64,000 nucleotides of DNA, taken from contig NC_063995.1 in assembly GCF_932276165.1 (NCBI RefSeq), forward strand, positions 4,712,001-4,776,000, read 5' to 3'. Position 1 is the stretch's first letter, and every line of letters begins with the position of its first letter. Under the pieces are notes generated by a model, which was not told the DNA's origin, ran no database searches, and worked only from the letters and a program-made list of their open reading frames with translations. The position numbers and the translations under genes were made by a program. The stretch is from Plutella xylostella. Lineage: Eukaryota; Arthropoda; Insecta; Lepidoptera; Plutellidae. Positions 34,005-49,200 of the stretch are shown piece after piece.

Positions 34005-37000
34005 TTTTCAGAGGAGGGCGGTGTTGTGACAAAGTTTAGTGTGTACGTCACGCTCTGAAAAACAGCGTAGTGTGCGCGGGGGCTGAAGCGGAAAATTCGA
34101 TTTTGTGGCGCACACCTCGCCCTGGCCACCATTAGCCCAACCCTTCCGCGGAACCAATCGGCTAATCAAATTCATTTAAGTCAATTTCCGGCCATAGAGA
34201 TAGCTAAATCGCACTATATTCGCTCATCAACTGTTTTGGGAACCCTTAACCTGTGCAAAGTTTTCTATTGTTGGCCGGCTTTGTGTTTACAAATTGGTTC
34301 TATTGTGTTGGGAACGCACGGGTTTGAATTTGATTGGTACTAGGGAGAGGAATGCGCTCACATTGTAACCACGGCTAGTTTACGCAGGTCGCGTAGCTTT
34401 GTCTAGCTAACATCATATAATTTATGAATCATCTGTCTAGTAATCATGATCATCACCCCGTAACTCTCTCCTGGTACCTACATGAAATTGTATGACCTAA
34501 GTAAATTTTGTGCACCTTAAAAACGGACTTTGCGTCGTATAGTGTTAGGCAGCTTTATGACTAGAGAGGCTCTCTTCGCATACATACTTAGCTCAGTGAA
34601 GATATATGGATCTAATTTCATTTATGTTTGTTTCCGTTTAATTAACTCATAAGTTCTTAGATACTAGTAAACTACCTAATTATGGTACTATGATAAAGAA
34701 CAGTCGCGTCCGCGGCGCAGATGTCACGCCAATGTGGGTCGCTGCTTGATAAATGATTCCGAACCCTCGGGAATATTGTATCTGAAATAAACGGCCGCCT
34801 TCCGCAGATAAGGCCCGTCTACCGAATTACAGAAGGCCGTTTAAGAACTTTTACGATCATTCCAGGGCAATAATTCTCTTGTTTCTCATTTCGGCCGAGT
34901 TTTCCGTTTAACTTTTGCGCGCCCAGCCCACTTTGTACTCGGTTAATAGCGTTAATTAAGAATCAAAAATACAAAATTTCAACGGGAATCCCTATTTATA
35001 TTTAGGATAATACTATGCGCCACCAGTAAAGAATGAAGGTGCTAATCTGAACATACTGAAAACGCAACTCTTTTCATTAGCGGACCATAGCCCGGCACGT
35101 CCTCAGACGATCACACGAGCAATAATAGGCAGTGAAGTGTTTAGGCGGCGCTGACCCGCGCCGGGAGGCTCGCAGGGAGGCTCCATGTACCACATTAATA
35201 AAGGTAAGTGTGCCTCCGGCGGATAATGTGTCGTTATGGCACGCTCTGAAAAACTTATTCCCATTCACCAAAAACATACGCAATGGAGCTAATTCCAACC
35301 CTTCTGTTTACGAGACAAAACTCAATTTCCCTTACAATAACCGTAACGCGATCTCGTTTATCGCCTACCAGGGAAAGCCGGGAGTTTCAGTTGTTTACGT
35401 TTTCCATTTCAAAATGAGCTTTACAAAACACGGCGTAGAGTTAGAAATGGTGTGTGATGTTGGTATTCGATCGCGGCTGAATTACTTTGCACGGGGACGC
35501 TATGAGGCTGCGGCGCGCCTGAAAACTACGTGGCTGCAACGAAAGTGCTGAAAATGTGAAAGTTCAACATATTCACGGGGGAAAGGGAAAGTTAAATTAA
35601 GACCGCAGGAAGATATATGCTATTACTTTAAGGTGCCTTGGTGGGATTGTACCTATAGCTAAGCCGTATAGTTAAGTGAGTAAGTACTTCATAGAATAAC
35701 ATTATTACGTCGCAGCGACTTTGTGTGTAATAAGTGTGTTACGTATAGTGTGAGTATGAAGTATGTACTTACCCGGATGGTCTCATCGTACGAGTAGTTG
35801 GTCGCCCCGTTCATCTCAAGCTGGCGCGGGCGGCGACCGCATCTGTCACCAACAAAACTATAGTGAATATGTATACCCCATAAAGTTAATGTCAGTTTTA
35901 TGACTTTCTGTGCATATTCATACACTCGCAAGCAATGAAGAAAAAATGCAATGTCATTTAGGACGGCAAAGGCAGGTTGAACTTTTTCATAGCTCACGAT
36001 GTTCTACTACAGTACTTGCCAACTAAACCTTACTTTATACTAGAAATCAAAGTTTGACCTTTAAAAACTGGTTCATTATTAAAATACTTACATTTTTATT
36101 CAGAAGACTAAAAAATCATTAATAATACTCTTTGAATAAAAAAAGGTAACTTGAAACTTTAGAATGTACATAATTAAAATTTTCGCGGTTGCAAAATAAA
36201 ATTATGAACAAGGCTGGTTCGCTGTCGCCGCCCGCCCGCCCAGCAGACTCATGAATATTAAACTAGGCACTGGCTAAGATAACTCACTCAACCGACTGCT
36301 GTAAGGTAACGAAAGGACAAAACTTTTTATCATTTAATTAGATAAATCCTCTTTAGTGACAATCTCTTTGGCAAGGATTTTAGAAGATAATCTTGAACGC
36401 TTTTTTTACCTACCTATTTATATTGACTTTTAAGTAGATTTTACCCCGTAACACAAATAAAATACCTACATTTCATGACTTATAAGAGTTTTCAGCAACA
36501 AACAAAAATTGCAAATTCGCGAACCTTTAGAACTATAAAGACCATAATATTAGTTAAATTTGTAGTTCAGCACAATGTTATTGGGCACTAAAAGTGAATT
36601 CTGTGGAAGCTAGTTAAGATAAGTGACACTGCGCAACATAAAGGGTGTTTCAAGCTGCCGGCAAACAGCTGATAGCGGCTTCCGCACGTAAAATGTGATC
36701 ATACTGTAGCTGGAAGTTGCACTAGCTTTAAAGGCTTCAGGAACTTTACCTTACAGTTACTTTGTTAGATATTCTGGCTCTATTGAATAAAGTGGTGCCA
36801 TTTTCTAAAGCCTTCATGCAGGAAGAACTTTCTTATCTTTGAATGTAGCTGTTTCTATTTACTTACTAGATTTATACTATTTGGTGCGATTTAATAACCA
36901 TCATGGCAGAGCTTTTTAAACATAACCTCAGAAAAGGTCTCATGTACCTACTTAGCTCGCGGACTGACCACAGGTGAGGTGCCTTTACTTGTCTGAATTC

Positions 37001-40000
37001 TGGCTGCAGGGATATGTGGATAACAATAACATAATACATGTAACAAGGTATTTAACTTAGTCTAGACGGTGTACACAAGCACAATACACGCTGATCATTC
37101 CGTACGGAGATAAGGCGGCAAAAACTGTAGCCCCAGTCCGCATCGATCCTCTGCTTGGTATTCCCTGCACGAGCGGAGGCCTAGTGCGTCGCCATGGCAA
37201 CCAGCCTCCAGCCCGCTGCCACAGCGGCATAACTCCTGAAGTTTCAGCTTCAGGCAATCGCACAAACGGGAATTGAACTGCAAAGTCGCGAGGGTCTTTA
37301 AATTTTCCGCGTTTGGTAATGTTTTGTTTTGAATTAGAAAACCTTTTGGATTGGACTAGTAGGGTACAATGATTGGGGTACTTTTTTTCAATAATAGGTA
37401 ATATGTGAATGTATAAAAACAACGTTTAATTTATAATTTTGAACAATTGAAACCATATTTGTTTTTAAGTAACTACGTATCTAGCCGTGTTTAAATTTTG
37501 ACTTTTACCACAAGAGCCAATCCGCCGCCGGCAATCGACCTAAACTACACGGTATTAATAAGGTAATAGAATTGGGAATCACCAGGTATTTCTTAGTTGG
37601 TCAGAATAGAAATAGGTAAGGGAGTATTTTCAGCCTCATACATAAAACTAAGTCTCAAAATATTGCAACACTTAATATTTTTATTTCGACGTGTAGACAA
37701 TCAGAATAAACTTCTGAAAGCTTTTAACTTGAAATGTAAGGTAAAATTAAACTTAATTTTAAATCATTCCGCTGATAAAACAAACTTGTGTCTCAAAATT
37801 TCCCAATTACCTACTTAAGTATGTAAAATTGTATCCTCCCTTCAACTTAGCGCACTTTACCAACTGCACCGAACCAAAACACTAACCACAAACCACTTAG
37901 CATAAAGTATTGTTGCAAACTAATACTACCACACCTATACACCTTACACCAAGTCATCCTATACCTAGTTAAGTATACAAGTCTTTGGTATGTCGCTAAA
38001 GTTGTGTGAAGGTATGCCAGGTGGCACGTCGGGTGCGTGAACCGCAGCCCTAGACGCCCTACGACCGGCGGTGGCTCCAAGACCTACGACTGTCTGATTC
38101 TAGTAACTGGAAATGGTTACCGTAAATGAGGAAATTTCACATGAATGTGTACTCTACTTGTAGATATAACTCATTTCGTTCGCTACTTAAATATCGCGAA
38201 TAAAAGTTTCTATTTTTTATTTTTATTTTTCTGTCAAAAGTTGCATGATAGTATCCGCTAGAGGCGCCATTTTGTCTGCGAGAAAATGTGAACTTTTATA
38301 GATTCCGACAATCTAATAAACCTGTATTATACTAGGCCCTCTGAGAGTACTGTAGGAAATACGTTGTTCAATTACGTAGTTTGCTGTTGCAGTAAAAAAT
38401 GAGTAGTTATGCAAAACTGACCGTCAACCTCCAGCAGTGGAAACTAGAGGCCTTACCACAAAAACTTAGACAGAATTTAACACGTGTTTAGCGCTGTCAA
38501 ACGCCTACGAAATCTGTCAAATTCTGTTTTAAACACTTGTTAAACAGTGTTTACACAGTAAAAGTTTAAAATGTAACATATATTAATAACTAGATGTGGC
38601 ATAGGGCATTAGCCTTATACCTATTTAGTCAGAGGCGGCATGCATAGGTATTTTATTTCAAACTAGATAGGTACTTAACCTACAACATCAAAATAAAACA
38701 ATATAATGTAACTAACAAATAAAGAACAACATGGACTGAAGTGTACAAGTTACAGGCTGCACAACCTGCAGTTACCATCTTTTTAGCAGAACCGTGGCTT
38801 GGATGCAGATGTCTGCTCATTCGACTTGAAAACTTATTCACCGACGAATAATGACTCTTTAAAACTCTACGATAAGGCTGGGAATGCATTAACAGGAATA
38901 ATAGTTGTTTGCCAAACTAAAACGATTTTATTTTCCGAATAAACTTTAGCCTACGAGGTAAATCTAGGTAGGCACTTAATACGGTTGGGTTGATTATATT
39001 ACCTAGGTATTAGGTTTGCTTGTGTTACTAATGATGTATGCAACTAAACTAAAGATTTATATAATACTTATACTTTATCTACCAAAATATTGCGACCACA
39101 ATAAAATTACATCGTCATCATCATCATCAGAAAGAGTTCCGCTCCTTCCACTATATAGTCACTACAACACACTCCGGCTTCCCTGATGAAATTCCTTTTC
39201 TTTTCAAAAATCGCAAATCTTATAATATTATGAAGTTAATTAACTAAATAACTACCCTAAACGTAGTTCCTTATAAATTATTAATCTTGCTGGTTCAGGA
39301 ATTTCGAATCCAATATCGGAAACTGCCATCGTGCGTTAATGAGCGAGTTTTTTTTTATTTATGTTGCAGTAAAGTCGCCTAGGCTTCCCCCGAGTGCCGT
39401 CTGCTGTCTATAAATAACCGGACAGGAGGCAGGAAGCCGCGCTCTTCCTGTTTCACCGCAACACGGCTATTTGTTTTACGTAACTCGTGTTTTATATTTA
39501 TATCCTAGCCGAAGTAAAAAGTGACAAACGAGCGCATAAAGTTTGAGCGGTAGAACCGATTTTCATGAAACGTGGCTTCAACACTGCTTAGAAATCGTAG
39601 TACCTATATCAAGGTATCTCGAACGGTAACATAAATAACAATATTAGTTACTGTACCTATATAGATCAGATAAACCATCTCACTAATTATTTAAAAATAA
39701 AAGAAATAAATTGGAGTAGGTACCTAAAGGTAAAGGTAAATGGGAATAGTACCTACATACATTCCCAATTAAGCCAACAATAATTAATAAAATTAAGCTC
39801 AGTAATGTATATAATAAAAGGAAGTATCAACAGTCGTAAAAAGGATAGCTCTTAGTTAGACCTACTCACAAAAATATAAGTAAATATGACATAAGTACGT
39901 TATATACCTAAGGTGAATCATAGACTAAACCGTATGTAAACAAACAGCCACGTGCGCTTGTCTTATTGCACCACGCGGTGCATCCGCTTCGAGCACAAAT

Positions 40001-40743
40001 CGACCGATGGTTAAATATAATATTTTTACAATAAAATGTTGCTTACCCCTGCTGTCATCGTCTGAGTGAAGACCACATCCCCGATCCCTTGCCGCTCTCT
40101 AAACACAACATACAATATCTATGTCACTCGTATCATAAGAGTTATATTTCCCCCCAACTTAACTAAGCTCACGGCGACACTGATTAATCTACTCTTCTCA
40201 AATTATATAAACATCTGAAATAGCCCGCTATAAATAATAAGGAGGCTTTAGTATTCGAGGTAATAACTGGTATCCACTGTTAAATCACTATGTTTCAGTA
40301 TTAAAACTGCTTGAACTGTATAGAAAATGTTTACGTAATGTTCGAAACACCACCTTACAGGCAACTCACACGGAACTGTTCAACTGACTGAACTGAAAGT
40401 TACTGTAGCATGTTTCATGAAGTACCCGCATTATTCTTTTAAAGTATGAATAATGCCATCTAGCGGTGAGTAGCAAAACTAATATAATTTAAAATAAAAA
40501 CTCCTTTATCTTGTCTATGTACGTCATAGAGCATTTTTATATGTTTTTAATTTAAATGTCAGTATGACATTTTGACATTGACAGATAGTGTCAAAGTCAA
40601 AATCATGTGTGAGTGAAAAACAAAACAAGATCTGGATAATATTGAAAAATCTGAATAAATTTACTGTAATAATAGGAATTTAGAGAACTCTACCTCAATT
40701 TTTTCATACTTTCTCGGCCTTCTCTATTAGTTCTATAAAACCA

Positions 40744-41754
40744 ATGCTGAATAAAGATCTAGTCAAAATGGTGAAGGTTTGGAAATTGGGGCTGATCAGT
40801 TACGATACGGCTTTGAAGATCCAGGTCGCTCTGGCTCGCAAGCACCTCGACGCCATGGCCAAGTCGCTAGACGCAGACTATGATACTCTACTTCTGGTTG
40901 AGCATAAACCTGTTTACACTGTTGGTGAGTTTCTACTTTGGTACTACTCTTACTCTGCCTAACTATGTTTTACTGTAAATATCATGTTTGTACTTACTGT
41001 CGTTTATAGCCGAACCAGCCGGTATCAATAAATAAGTCCAAAAAACACTTAGGTTTAAAAAAAAAACTTTGTATTTTCAGGTATCAGAAATGACATGCCA
41101 TATAATGAAATAAGTCGGTTGAAGAGCACAGGTGCTGAGTTCCGACAGACAAATCGAGGGGGACTCATAACATTCCATGGTCCAGGCCAGCTGGTCGCAT
41201 ATCCAATTATTAATCTGAAGCATTTCAAAACCAGTGTGAAGTGGTATGTCAATAGTCTAGAAGAGACAGTTATCAAGATGTGCGAAGAAATGGGTAAGAC
41301 AATAATAATACTCAGTTATTATTAAGTAATATGCAAGTTTTAATGTGCAATCTAAAAGGTCTGTTCACAATAGTCATGTGTACTAAAGCTTATTGTTTTT
41401 ATAGGTATCAAAGGATCCCGCTCACCACACACTGGGGTCTGGGTAGACGACAATAAAATAGCTGCTATCGGCATTCATGCATCCAGGTATGTGACAACCC
41501 ATGGTATAGCCCTAAACTGTGACAATGATCTCTCCTGGTTTGACCACATTGACCCCTGTGGTATCCCTGACAAGGGTGTCACATCACTGTCACAAGAAAC
41601 TGGTAAAAATTGCACCACTGATAAAATGGCGCCAATATTTCTACGAAACTTTGAGAAAGTTTTTCAATGTCAAACCGAGGACCTGGATGCCAAAGTGCAG
41701 GAGGAAATACTAAATGGTGTTTACAGCAAACTTCTAGTAACATCCACCAGCTAG
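40744..41754 (+). CDS. Lipt2: LIPT2, mitochondrial octanoyl-ACP:protein octanoyltransferase
   Basis: Three exons, 40744-40924, 41081-41293 and 41405-41754, join in frame across GT-AG introns (phase 1 at both) to give 247 residues. LipB-family signatures are intact: EHKPVYTVG at about 53-61, RGGLITFHGPGQ at 86-97, the catalytic lysine K149 in DDNKIAAIG, and the catalytic cysteine C183 in HIDPCGI, followed by GVTSLSQE. In this family the enzyme transfers octanoate from mitochondrial acyl carrier protein to the H protein of glycine cleavage, the first step of lipoate synthesis. The length fits animal LIPT2. A second ATG at codon 9 is an alternative start; the N-terminus is short for a mitochondrial targeting sequence but lysine-rich. 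A plus-strand AATAAA follows at 41873. It converges with the ZP-domain gene on the other strand. Confidence 0.95.
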
Positions 41755-43063
41755 TATAAGGATTGTAGCTGCATAGTCTCAGCCACTTGATTGATAATAT
41801 ATTTTGTTAGGTCTATTGTTTGTACAAATTTTAAAGTCTACAATGTTGTTTAGTGTTCTTTATACATGTTGAAATAAAATATAACTGTTGATTTGTACAA
41901 ATTATTTTATTTGTTTATTAATAATAGAAAAATAAATAGGAAGTAAGTATATCTAAATAAATAATGAAATCTCAAGTTGGGTTAAGAGAAACAATACTGC
42001 TCAATTGATTATAAAATATAATGCATTTCATAGCTTTTCCTCTAAACAAAATATTTCTTCAAAACCCAACTGAAAGTTCTGACCAATTGTATAAAAAGCA
42101 TAGTATTTACAAACTAGTTTTTGTCAACTTTAAATATTTCAGTTAGTTGAAGATTGCCTTATATGTTATCCTAAATTATGCTGGGACCAATTTATCGCCT
42201 AAATATTTATTATTAAACTAGATATGGGTATATTAACTTAAACACACTAAATATTTCTACTTCAGAATAATCCCATAAAATTGTGCATTTTACATACATT
42301 TTACAGTATAACTGTATTTTGAATTTAAAATAACTAAATTCATTGGGACTATTCCAAATAACTGAGTCACCTAATTTCATCCTAAGTTGTTGAGACAATT
42401 CAACAGTCATTGTACAAGTACTGCCCTTTATCAGACGACACAATGTATTATGTTTTTGATCTCCTAAAATTGTGCATCTTTTGATTATAATTTAAAAAAT
42501 ATGTATTACTTGTAGATATCTTAAAAACTAATAAATGCATGATCTTCACAGGATATAAAATAATGTTCATAATACAAAATAATGGATAAGTTGTATAATA
42601 TATCGTATTAACTATTATCTTAGTAAAGGCCTCTATGGAATGTCTGTTCAGCTGAAGTTCAGTTGAAGGCACTGTTTTGTCTACCTTACTATCTAATGGA
42701 CTTAAAAGAAATTGTATATATTAATCCTATCATTCCTAAAATTAATAAATGCTTTTAAATGCAATATGTTACTGTTAGGTAAACGTATACGCGGTGGTTT
42801 CATAGTTCGTGTCCGAAGTAGTTTACATATGACACCATAACATTGCTACCACACTTCCATTTCGCCTATCTAAGTAAATAACTTTGAACCATTAACGCAG
42901 TAATAACATTACGGATATTTAATTTTAGAATGGCCTACTACGATTTTGTTAAAACACATAAATTATTTAAGAAAGTGTCGTCCGGCATTCAGTCAAAGAT
43001 ATCACATGTTCCGTCGGGAACACAGTTGGAGACAATACGAGTATTGCTGGCGCAGACTCGAGC
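41755..43063. other. 3' UTR and convergent intergenic region
   Basis: Contains the 3' end of Lipt2 on the plus strand and the 3' UTR of the ZP-domain gene on the minus strand. For the latter, ATTAAA at 42923-42918 and AATAAA at 42211-42206 (minus strand) are the visible poly(A) signal candidates. No further gene is recognised. Confidence 0.5.
41873..41878 (+). terminator. Poly(A) signal AATAAA of Lipt2
   Basis: Canonical hexamer 119 bp after the stop codon of Lipt2, followed by a T-rich stretch. Confidence 0.7.
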
Positions 43064-43215
43064 CTACGACATGTGCTTGGGCGGCGTCATCCACTTGCGC
43101 ATGTAGTAGCAGAAGATGGTGGCGATGTAGAGCAGCACCAGCATGGCGCAGGCCACGCCCAGCAGCATCACCGACAGCTTGCTGGGGCACGGCTCCACTA
43201 TCGTCACGGTTTTCT
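43064..43215 (-). CDS. ZP gene last exon: transmembrane helix and cytoplasmic tail
   Basis: Encodes VEPCPSKLSVMLLGVAC, continuing into a ~25-residue hydrophobic helix, then RKWMTPPKHMS and TAG at 43066-43064. The short basic tail places the C-terminus in the cytoplasm. Confidence 0.93.
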
Positions 43216-46200
43216 CTGCAAACACAAGCGAACGTTAGCAACCGACCACACGTTGGAGCAATTGAAACGGAACCGCAGTTCAAAGACACTCGAAACGGCT
43301 CAATCCGTTTGAAAACTAATTGGGTTATGACATGGAACTAATTGTTCCGATCGAATTGAATGCATGAAGGGGCACTGACCTCCGTAGTTGGCCTCGGAGG
43401 CGGTGCCGCCGGGCTTGTCGGAGCGCAGGAAGTCCGTGTTCTGCCGGTCGTCGCCGAAGTCCAGCACCATGATCTCCTGCGAGATGTTCATTTCCTCCTC
43501 CTGGCTGTGCACCTCGGTCTCGTTGTGCGACAGCGAACGCTTCTTCCTGCCCCACGACTCCAGGGAATCCCTGCCCCATTCGCACACGGCCTGCAAATTG
43601 CAGATATATTAATACCACAGCCTCACAAAAGATAAATAAGTTCATGATGCGTTAATGTATGTTGAACACTCACTGGCTCGCAAGGTCCAAGGCAGTACTT
43701 GACGTTGCACTGGAATATGACTCCGTAGGACTCGGTGAACCGGAAGGCCTCGTACACGGACTGCAGCGCGTTGCCGTCGGGCGTGAACGCGGGGAAGATG
43801 GACGGGTCCACCGGACATCTGGAAAGCACACGATTATTGAGTATCTATTTGTAATCGTAAAGTTTCAACTTTCTTATAGTTAGTCCACATTCTCAGGACG
43901 TATGACTTACCCTTCATCATCGATGATCTGGAATGTGCTCTTGGAGTCCTTAGCCATCGCAACGCAGCTGCGGGCGAAGATTCCATAAGGAGCTGCAAAA
44001 AGAACATCATAGGTACATAAGCAATTAACTCACAGTCACACCTCTTTTTTAGGGTTCCGTAGCCAAAATGGCAAAAACGGAACCCTTATAGTTTCGTCAT
44101 GTCCGTCTGTCCGTCTGTCCGTCTGTCACAGCCGATTTACTCGGAAACTATAAGTACTACAGTGATGAAATTTGATGGGAATATGTGTTGTATGAACCGC
44201 TACAAAAATATGACACTAAATAGTAAAAAAAAGAATTGGGGGTGGGGCCCCCCATACATGTAACTGAGGGATGAAATTTTTTTTTTCGATGTACATACCC
44301 GTGTGGGGTATCAATGGAAAGGTCTTTTAAAATGATATAAAGTTTTCTAAAAAACATTTTTCTTAAAGTGAACGGTTTTTGAGATATCAGCTCTCAAAGT
44401 CGTAAAAAGTATGTCCCCCCCCCTCTATTTTTATAACTACGGGGTATAAAATTCTAAAAAAAATAGAGGTGATGCATGCTAATTAACTCTTTCAACGATT
44501 TTTGGTTTGATCAAAGTATCTCTTATAGTTTTTGAGATAGGTTGATTTAACTGTAATATTATATTTGCTGCTACGGAACCCTTTGTGCGCGATTCCGACT
44601 CGCACTTGGCCGGTTTTTTTCTATGCAATTCTGTCTGGCTTTTCGTAGGTATAACCTACGATTTGCCATAACAAGCGTTTAAGTTTGTTTCTGTTAAAAT
44701 CTTACTGTCTTCTGGGATCTCGATGCGGAAGGTGAGTCGGTCGCCGATGCGCACGGTCTCCACCTCGCGCTGCCGGGCGTCCAGGATGCGGATCCTCGGG
44801 GGCGGCGCCTCGGGGGCAGCAGTGATCGAGATCATCTCGGGGTCCCTGGCAAACACAGTGTAGCGTTAGCATAACTATCTGACACCTAGGTGATGCGAAT
44901 AATTTCTTGCCTGGCAAAGTTGACTCATAAATAAACTGTTCGGTAGAAGCACCAGCATTGGGCAGCCACTGCTGTTATACAAATAACTTAATTCCACCCA
45001 CGACACTTGAAAACGCAGACCAATTTGTTTAGCATAAAAGTATCGTAGTGTATTCCTTCACGCGATCCATTCGACGGCAAATTGGATCGTTATCGACCTT
45101 TTACTTATTCATTAATATGACATCGTCGTAGTTTAGAGTGCGCTGCACGTACTTTTCCAGTTCTCGGAGCATGTGAATCTAATTGTTCCGTGTATTCAAT
45201 GAGGCATCTATATCGGGTCGATGGAATTTTAAATCGATTTATAGATGTGACGGTATGGCGCGGTCGGTCGTCCCACTTGTCACGCCGTCGCCGTCACCCT
45301 TATGAATCTTTTATGGGACTCTTCCCAGGTGTATACTGTACAGCGCTTTCGCGCATAAAATAGCGAGTGTATTGCTCACTGACCTGATGGGCACCATTCC
45401 AAAGGTGATGTTCTTGGAGCTCATGTCGTATGTGCACTTCACTTTGTAGATCTTGTCCGCTTTGGTCATGACGACGCTGTGGTGTTGAAGTACGACGGTG
45501 TTGGAGTACACTCCGGTCTGAAATTCATTGATTTGTTATTTGACCTAGTTAATGAAATACCAATACAGATGTGATTTCCTGCTATTTGGAGTATACCTAG
45601 TTTTTGCTAGAATAAATGTTTTATTGAAAATTTCTGTTCTTTGACGATTTGTCGAACTTTGAAAACTCTATATCTATTCTACATTTCTATGTAATGTACT
45701 GTATGGCAAAGTTTGTACAGAATTCAACTTACGACGCTCTGCGTGTTGCAGTCCTGGCCGGCCATGGTGAGGTCGAGGCGGAACAAGTCGCTGTTGACCA
45801 CGTCGATGTTGCACGTCTCGGAGCGGCCCAGCGCGTAGATGCGCCCGTTGAACGGCTTGTTCGTGCGCACTTGGATCGCGATGCGCGTGTCTTTGCAGTG
45901 CACTGACACTGGAAATAATGCAACGTTAGTAGAGATGCTCGGTCGATCGAACTACTTTCAATAGAGGAAAAGCCAGTAAGTATCTCCGGCCACGAGGGTT
46001 ATGGGTTATCCTTACCATCGTAGCAGGTTCCGGTTTTGTCGCAGTTGGCGTCGTTGCGGGTGAGGTTGCTGCTGACGGCGGGGTCCTGCTGGTGGTCGAT
46101 GGTCACCGGCAGCTCGTTCCCGCTGGCGGGGCTCGCCGGCTCTGTGTAAAACAACAACCAATCAGCACAACTCTTATTGATTTCTAGGCAACGCCGCAAA

Positions 46201-49200
46201 TTACGCTTAATAAACCCGAACAAATGCATGAGTTGAGGCATACATCCCTATTTATAGACAAACGTATGATTAGGTTGCAGCAAATCGGTGCGTGCTGTCC
46301 GTGTATCATCATAATCGATACAAGATTGCAGCAGCGCAGCAAAGAACCGACACTTTTTAGTGCGTCGGCTTTCTGCAATTACTAGGCCTAGGTCTAGCCG
46401 CGCAAAGCTTACCGCGGTCAGCGATTCTAGATTTTCACACGCATTTGATAACTACTGGTCATTGCCACCGCTCTTACTCCGTACGGGGCTGAACGAATGC
46501 AAGCTGTTAAAATCTCATGATGGGTAACCGCTCTTCGATGTTATGCTTATGGCATTAGAACATGCGCAATATTCATGATTAACAGTTCCTAGTTGGACCA
46601 TTAATTAGCTAACTTCCGTCACAGGCGACGTAACGGTTCTCATAATCTATACTATTTCAGAGCAATATCTACCAACCCGTTAATTGAGATGATTTTGGCT
46701 TTGTTAAAAACATAAAATCATTATTTGTTTCTTTTACAACCATTTGTAAAGTGTCAACGTGTTGCCTAGACCGTCTGAGTCTAACCTTCTTTGTAAGTAC
46801 TACGATTTCGGTAAGTCTGGTCTTAGAACAAAGAGCGGATGACAAAACGGCGATGATCGCATCATGGCAGCTACAATGAGGGATGTACATACCTACCTAC
46901 CTAGTTGCCTATCCTATAGCTACCTAGGTAGTTGAGCGGAACGTCACCGTGGTCGTGGCGAGGCGGCTCTAATCGATTGCCGCGCCTGCTCTTCTGTGCG
47001 AGACACATTCGCAATGAGGAACTGTCATTTGATGCGATCTGAATTGCCGCCGCCGCCAGCAAAAACTGAGCACTTATTGGTTCCTTGTTACAAAAACAAC
47101 ACTTCCACGTATCGCCTAGGCTGATGTGAATGGCACACATTTCGGTTGAAGACCTTTATGTCTCCTTATAGAGGCAGACTCGCCGTCATTAACCTAATAG
47201 ACATCTCAACTATCTTCTTGAAGTCCATACAAAGCGATATGGACTCGACATTGCGTAATTGTTGCCGTCTAAAAGCAGCTGCTTCTACAGATATAACTAA
47301 ATAATTTATTGTGTACTAGCTACCTAAACGAGACATTTACATAAGTAAAACAAGCGTGATGATAAATATATATAAAAATATTATTAAAGTATTTTTTAAA
47401 CTTTTTCAATAATTATTTATCGAAATTTTATCATTAGGCAAGGTAAGTACAATAAAATATTGATTTCCCTATTTTAGTGCGCAATGTCGATGACATCGGG
47501 CACCAAGCCGGCACATTTGCAACGCTCCACCGAAGTACAAAAACATTTCTAACAGGTTCCCACGCCTGGCCACGTCTTATCCAGCTATTTTTTACCTAAC
47601 ACTAGACTCTTTGTTGCTTACTAACAAAGCCACTAAAACGATGGTCAATCGAGCTTAAAATCATCCTTCCTCGGCGATTTTTCTTTTTGAGTTTTCCTGG
47701 CCGATTACATGACTGAATACATTTTTGATAGCATGGGGTGGTAAAAACGTTGTACATTGCATAACTTATACTGATGTACGGGCATTTGATTGTCGTGTGT
47801 CTAGTTTTTGTAGTAAGATAAGTTTATATCATAAGCATATATTATATTTCCATCTGAATAGGTGCAATATATCAGGCAATACTAGAATAAATATTATAAT
47901 AGGTCTGTTTTTATGTGCTTGGTCCACTATACAAGATGAGTATCATCTTCGGGCCTCGCTCAACAATGGCACATTACATTGCGTTTCGCACAGTCTCTCT
48001 CTAAAATAGAAACACTTTTTATTCCACTGCGACCATATTCGGTAAGTAGGTGAACCACCTCTTTTTACCGATCTACGATTGCTATTACAAAAAAAAACAT
48101 TGTCCAAAGCTCTTCCTGTGGCGCGTTTTTCGTTCGTTTTGTTCAGAATCGTAGAGAATAGGCAGCGTGCCGGTTCACTGAGGTTGTAGGTCGGATGTGG
48201 TCTAGCACCAAATTAAGATGATTTATCGATCATGATGATTTCCGTACAATTAAGTATTTATAATCGCAATGATATCGCCCGAAATGAAATAAAATACTTA
48301 GGTAATTGTTGTAAATATGTATTGATTTTTGCTTCTGAAGCACAATTAGTAAATGATTCTATTAGATAAATAAGAATTGCCGCTATTAAGCAGGAAACAA
48401 AATCTGTTTATCTTTACCGATTCCGCCTCTAGATCTTGATAAATGTGAAGTCTGACCGCCAATCAAAATTCTGTACAAAACCAGACTGTTTGCAAGAGTA
48501 ACTAGTGTATTAAGAATTGGAATACCTTACAAGCTCACGTCATGTTCTGCTCGTTAGCCAAGTTTGGTAAAAAGTAATAATCCTCCTCGGCTATTGATCT
48601 TTCTAACGATAGGAGATGCCAAGTTTTACAGATATCATTTTAGTACATAATATATTTTGTATATAGTGAGTATGTGGCACTTCCTGGGAGAATGACACAT
48701 TTCCAGCATTGGACGATGGCCTTCCATTGCTCACATATTATACCTTTATTATACCTATGTATTACTTTTTTTCAAGATGATCTTATCACAGAATCTGCTC
48801 AGATAGGTATTGCATTACTATTCTTTAATATAATTACAATGATTGCTGTATAAGTACCTACATAGTTATTTTGTATACTACGAGTATCTTATATCGATGA
48901 GGAAGCGACACTGTCAGGAGATGGCTCGAGTGTCGTACCTATATGGATATAACGGACCGCATGTGACCTATATGATAATTAAGATTATATCACCGTTAAG
49001 GCAGGTTACAAGAGGCACCTTATTAAATGCCTTATTAGGACTATAAGTTTTCTCATCGTTATCAACTAACACTACTTAGGTATTTTAAGTGATTCTGGAA
49101 CGACAGCGTTACGTAACTTAAGAAAAACTTAACATACCTATGTAACTTTGTATCGGTGGCACACAAAAAGCTGATCCGAGGTGTTGATTTTCAGCAAACT

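Larger units (their letters stand above)
8370..40743. other. 32-kb interval without a recognisable gene
   Basis: No open frame in this interval carries a recognisable domain or a credible set of splice sites. It is made of AT-rich unique sequence and the repeats listed separately. It may be intergenic, or hold introns of a gene whose exons are too short to see. Confidence 0.55.

Noticed and set aside
35132..35551. 139-residue plus-strand frame
   Set aside because: No domain, no similarity that I recognise and no neighbouring exons; probably chance.
43360..43635. Open frames antisense to ZP-gene exons (also at 45649-45906 and 57775-58038)
   Set aside because: They mirror GC-rich coding exons, and the sense frame with matching splice phases explains the sequence.
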